Of a DNA stretch of 64,000 bases, positions 62,631 to 64,000 are shown piece after piece. The notes under the pieces are model-generated. The model saw only the letters and a program-made list of their open reading frames with translations. It made no database searches and was not told where the DNA came from. The DNA comes from Zingiber officinale (Eukaryota > Streptophyta > Magnoliopsida > Zingiberales > Zingiberaceae): NCBI RefSeq assembly GCF_018446385.1, contig NC_055987.1, positions 9,757,705 to 9,821,704 on the forward strand, given 5' to 3'. The number at the start of each line of letters is the position of its first letter. Within the stretch, counting starts at the first letter, position 1. Both the position numbers and the translations under genes were made by a program.

Positions 62631-63376
62631 GATGTGAGCAACCCAAGTTAAGCTAAGGTAACACAAACATAAAGTAAAAATAATTAAGTTTGTAAATAAG
62701 TGCAAATATGATTTTCAATGAAATTATACCTCCCCCTAGAGTTAACATTCTTCTCCCCCTTTGATCACATAAAAAATTGGGGTTCCTTAACAAGTCTAAT
62801 TAAGGTTAACTTTAAAATTTTTAAAAAAAATTTAAGTTAAAAGAAAATTTAATTTGTAAAGTTAAAAATAAATTGTGTGCAACGGAATAAGTAACTTTCA
62901 AAAAAAAAATCTAAGTTAAATTTCTAAGTTAGAAACATATTTCAACATAAAAATTTTCATAAGTGTTGAAGCAAAAGAAAATTTCTAAGTAAAAAAATTT
63001 CTAAGGCAAAATTTCTAAGGGAAGAACATTTTAATAGAAACTATTGAATTAAATTGTTAAGCATTTGGAAGAGTTTCTAAAAATTAAAAAAATACCTTTA
63101 AATTAATAATAAAATTTGTTGTGCAACTTAACAATATTTTAAAATTAAATATTTTTCAAAACAGATTGAGTAACCCTTTAAAGCATTTTTTTATAAAAAA
63201 TTAATTTAATACCTTTTCAATTAGTCAATTAAACTCTTATTTCGATACTTGGCTTCCAGACAGTGGCGAGACACTAGACCTTCTTGGTTATTGGAGCAAC
63301 AACCACTTTCTTAGACAAAGTCGCATAAAAAAATTAAATGTTTAATTTTCCTGCTGAAAATAATAAGTCTAATTTT
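62631..63376 (-). mobile_element. Element D, internal non-coding 3' region
   Basis: AT-rich with many AAATTTCTAAG words, no frame. 63240-63300 matches 626-690 of element C in inverse orientation. No pol-derived sequence lies between gag and the LTR. Confidence 0.6.
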
Positions 63377-64000
63377 TTAAATTAAATAAGTTTTTGGAAC
63401 CCAATAGAGGTTCCTTCCTACAAGGTTAATCAAGTATTTTCTAGGCACATAGGCTTTTGATATTTTTTTGATTTGATTTTGGTGATACCTATAGTACCAG
63501 TTTAATCCTCTATAATTTTTAAAAATAGAAATATTTGAACAGATAGGATTTTTCAAATTTTCTATTTCTTCTTTTAATTTATCATTTTCAAATTTTATTT
63601 TATCAAAGTCTTCTATTAGACAAGATTTTGCCAAAAAAAAATTTATTTCTAAAATTTCATTTTTTAATTTAGTATTTTTATTTTCTAATTTGTACATGGA
63701 TTTTGTCATAGCCTTAATACCAAAATAAATCTGATCAGGAGGTAAGAGGCATACCTCACTTACCATATCAAACTTAAAGCCTGACTCTCCCCTTGTTTCG
63801 CTGCATTCGTCTGAAGTCGCTCCCCCTTTATTGATGTTGGGTTCCGATGTACTTTGCCCTTCATAGTCTGCCATCAATGCTAGTCCGACATATTCTTGTA
63901 CTTCGGATTCAGATGATGAAGTGTCGTCCCAAGTGGCTTTTAGAATCTTGTGCTTCTTGGGTATCTTGACTTTGTCCTTCTTTAATTCTGGACAATCTTC
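63377..64000 (-). CDS. Element D gag, C-terminal part (continues past the window)
   Basis: The minus strand is open from the window end (EDCPELKKDKVKIPKKHKIL, the end of a CCHC knuckle and its basic flank), through an acidic stretch and LALMADYEGQSTSEPN, MVSEVCLLPPDQIYFGIKAM. A coiled coil follows (MYKLENKNTKLKNEILEINF; KFENDKLKEEIENLKN), then LNWYYRYHQNQIKKISKAYV and NLYWVPKTYLI with a stop. This is gag of a SIRE-like copia element. The stop is followed by non-coding sequence instead of protease and pol, so this copy is gag-only at its 3' side. It binds the element's RNA; it is not a host gene. Confidence 0.7.
   Translation of the reverse strand, partial: EDCPELKKDKVKIPKKHKILKATWDDTSSSESEVQEYVGLALMADYEGQSTSEPNINKGGATSDECSETRGESGFKFDMVSEVCLLPPDQIYFGIKAMTKSMYKLENKNTKLKNEILEINFFLAKSCLIEDFDKIKFENDKLKEEIENLKNPICSNISIFKNYRGLNWYYRYHQNQIKKISKAYVPRKYLINLVGRNLYWVPKTYLI

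Overview
This looks like plant nuclear DNA, most likely from a repeat-rich monocot. It is AT-rich and eukaryotic, with introns and no operons, tRNA clusters or bacterial signals. Most of it is LTR retrotransposons nested inside one another. The style of the palindromic words in the LTRs reminds me of ginger-family (Zingiberales) repeats, but that is only an impression. Three gene-like islands stand out: (a) 11.26-11.77 kb (+), a small two-exon arabinogalactan-like protein with a signal peptide and a GPI-anchor tail; (b) 14.66-14.94 kb (-), a lone first coding exon of unknown function; (c) 48.2-58.5 kb (-), a three-exon NYN-nuclease/LOTUS-domain gene resembling the plant mitochondrial nucleases MNU1/MNU2. 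The third carries a Ty3/gypsy chromovirus in intron 2, a SINE in exon 2, a homopolymer frameshift and a non-canonical first donor site, so it is probably a damaged allele or a recent pseudogene.

Layout. 0-3.1 kb: an Athila/Tat-type LTR end, the 3' end of a SIRE-like copia element, and a Tat-type LTR. 3.1-8.8 kb: a decayed copia element (-) split by a 2.3-kb solo LTR. 8.8-15.6 kb: gene islands a and b with MITEs, a foldback element and short duplications. 15.7-20.9 kb: a decayed Tat-lineage gypsy element with dual RNase H, ending within integrase. 21.1-44.9 kb: a nest in which an Athila-type non-autonomous element (28.65-39.19 kb) sits in a gag-only LTR element (23.46-43.01 kb, TSD CAAAG), which in turn sits in the gag zinc knuckle of a SIRE-like copia (-). 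45-48 kb: GC-rich repeat sequence, a U2 snRNA-like pseudogene and a hAT-like MITE with a tandem duplication of the gene's tail. 48.2-58.5 kb: the NYN/LOTUS gene with its insertions. 59.1-60.9 kb: a probable solo LTR. 61.75-64 kb: a gag-only SIRE-like element (-) running off the window.

The most unusual signal is in the copia LTRs. Related LTRs share their outer flanks, but just upstream of the TATA box each has a different module of tandem palindromic words. The 1.9-kb LTR of the 19.5-kb element also carries a second array in which a fixed linker frames short hairpins whose stems change sequence while both arms stay complementary. That is the pattern expected if structure is conserved rather than sequence.
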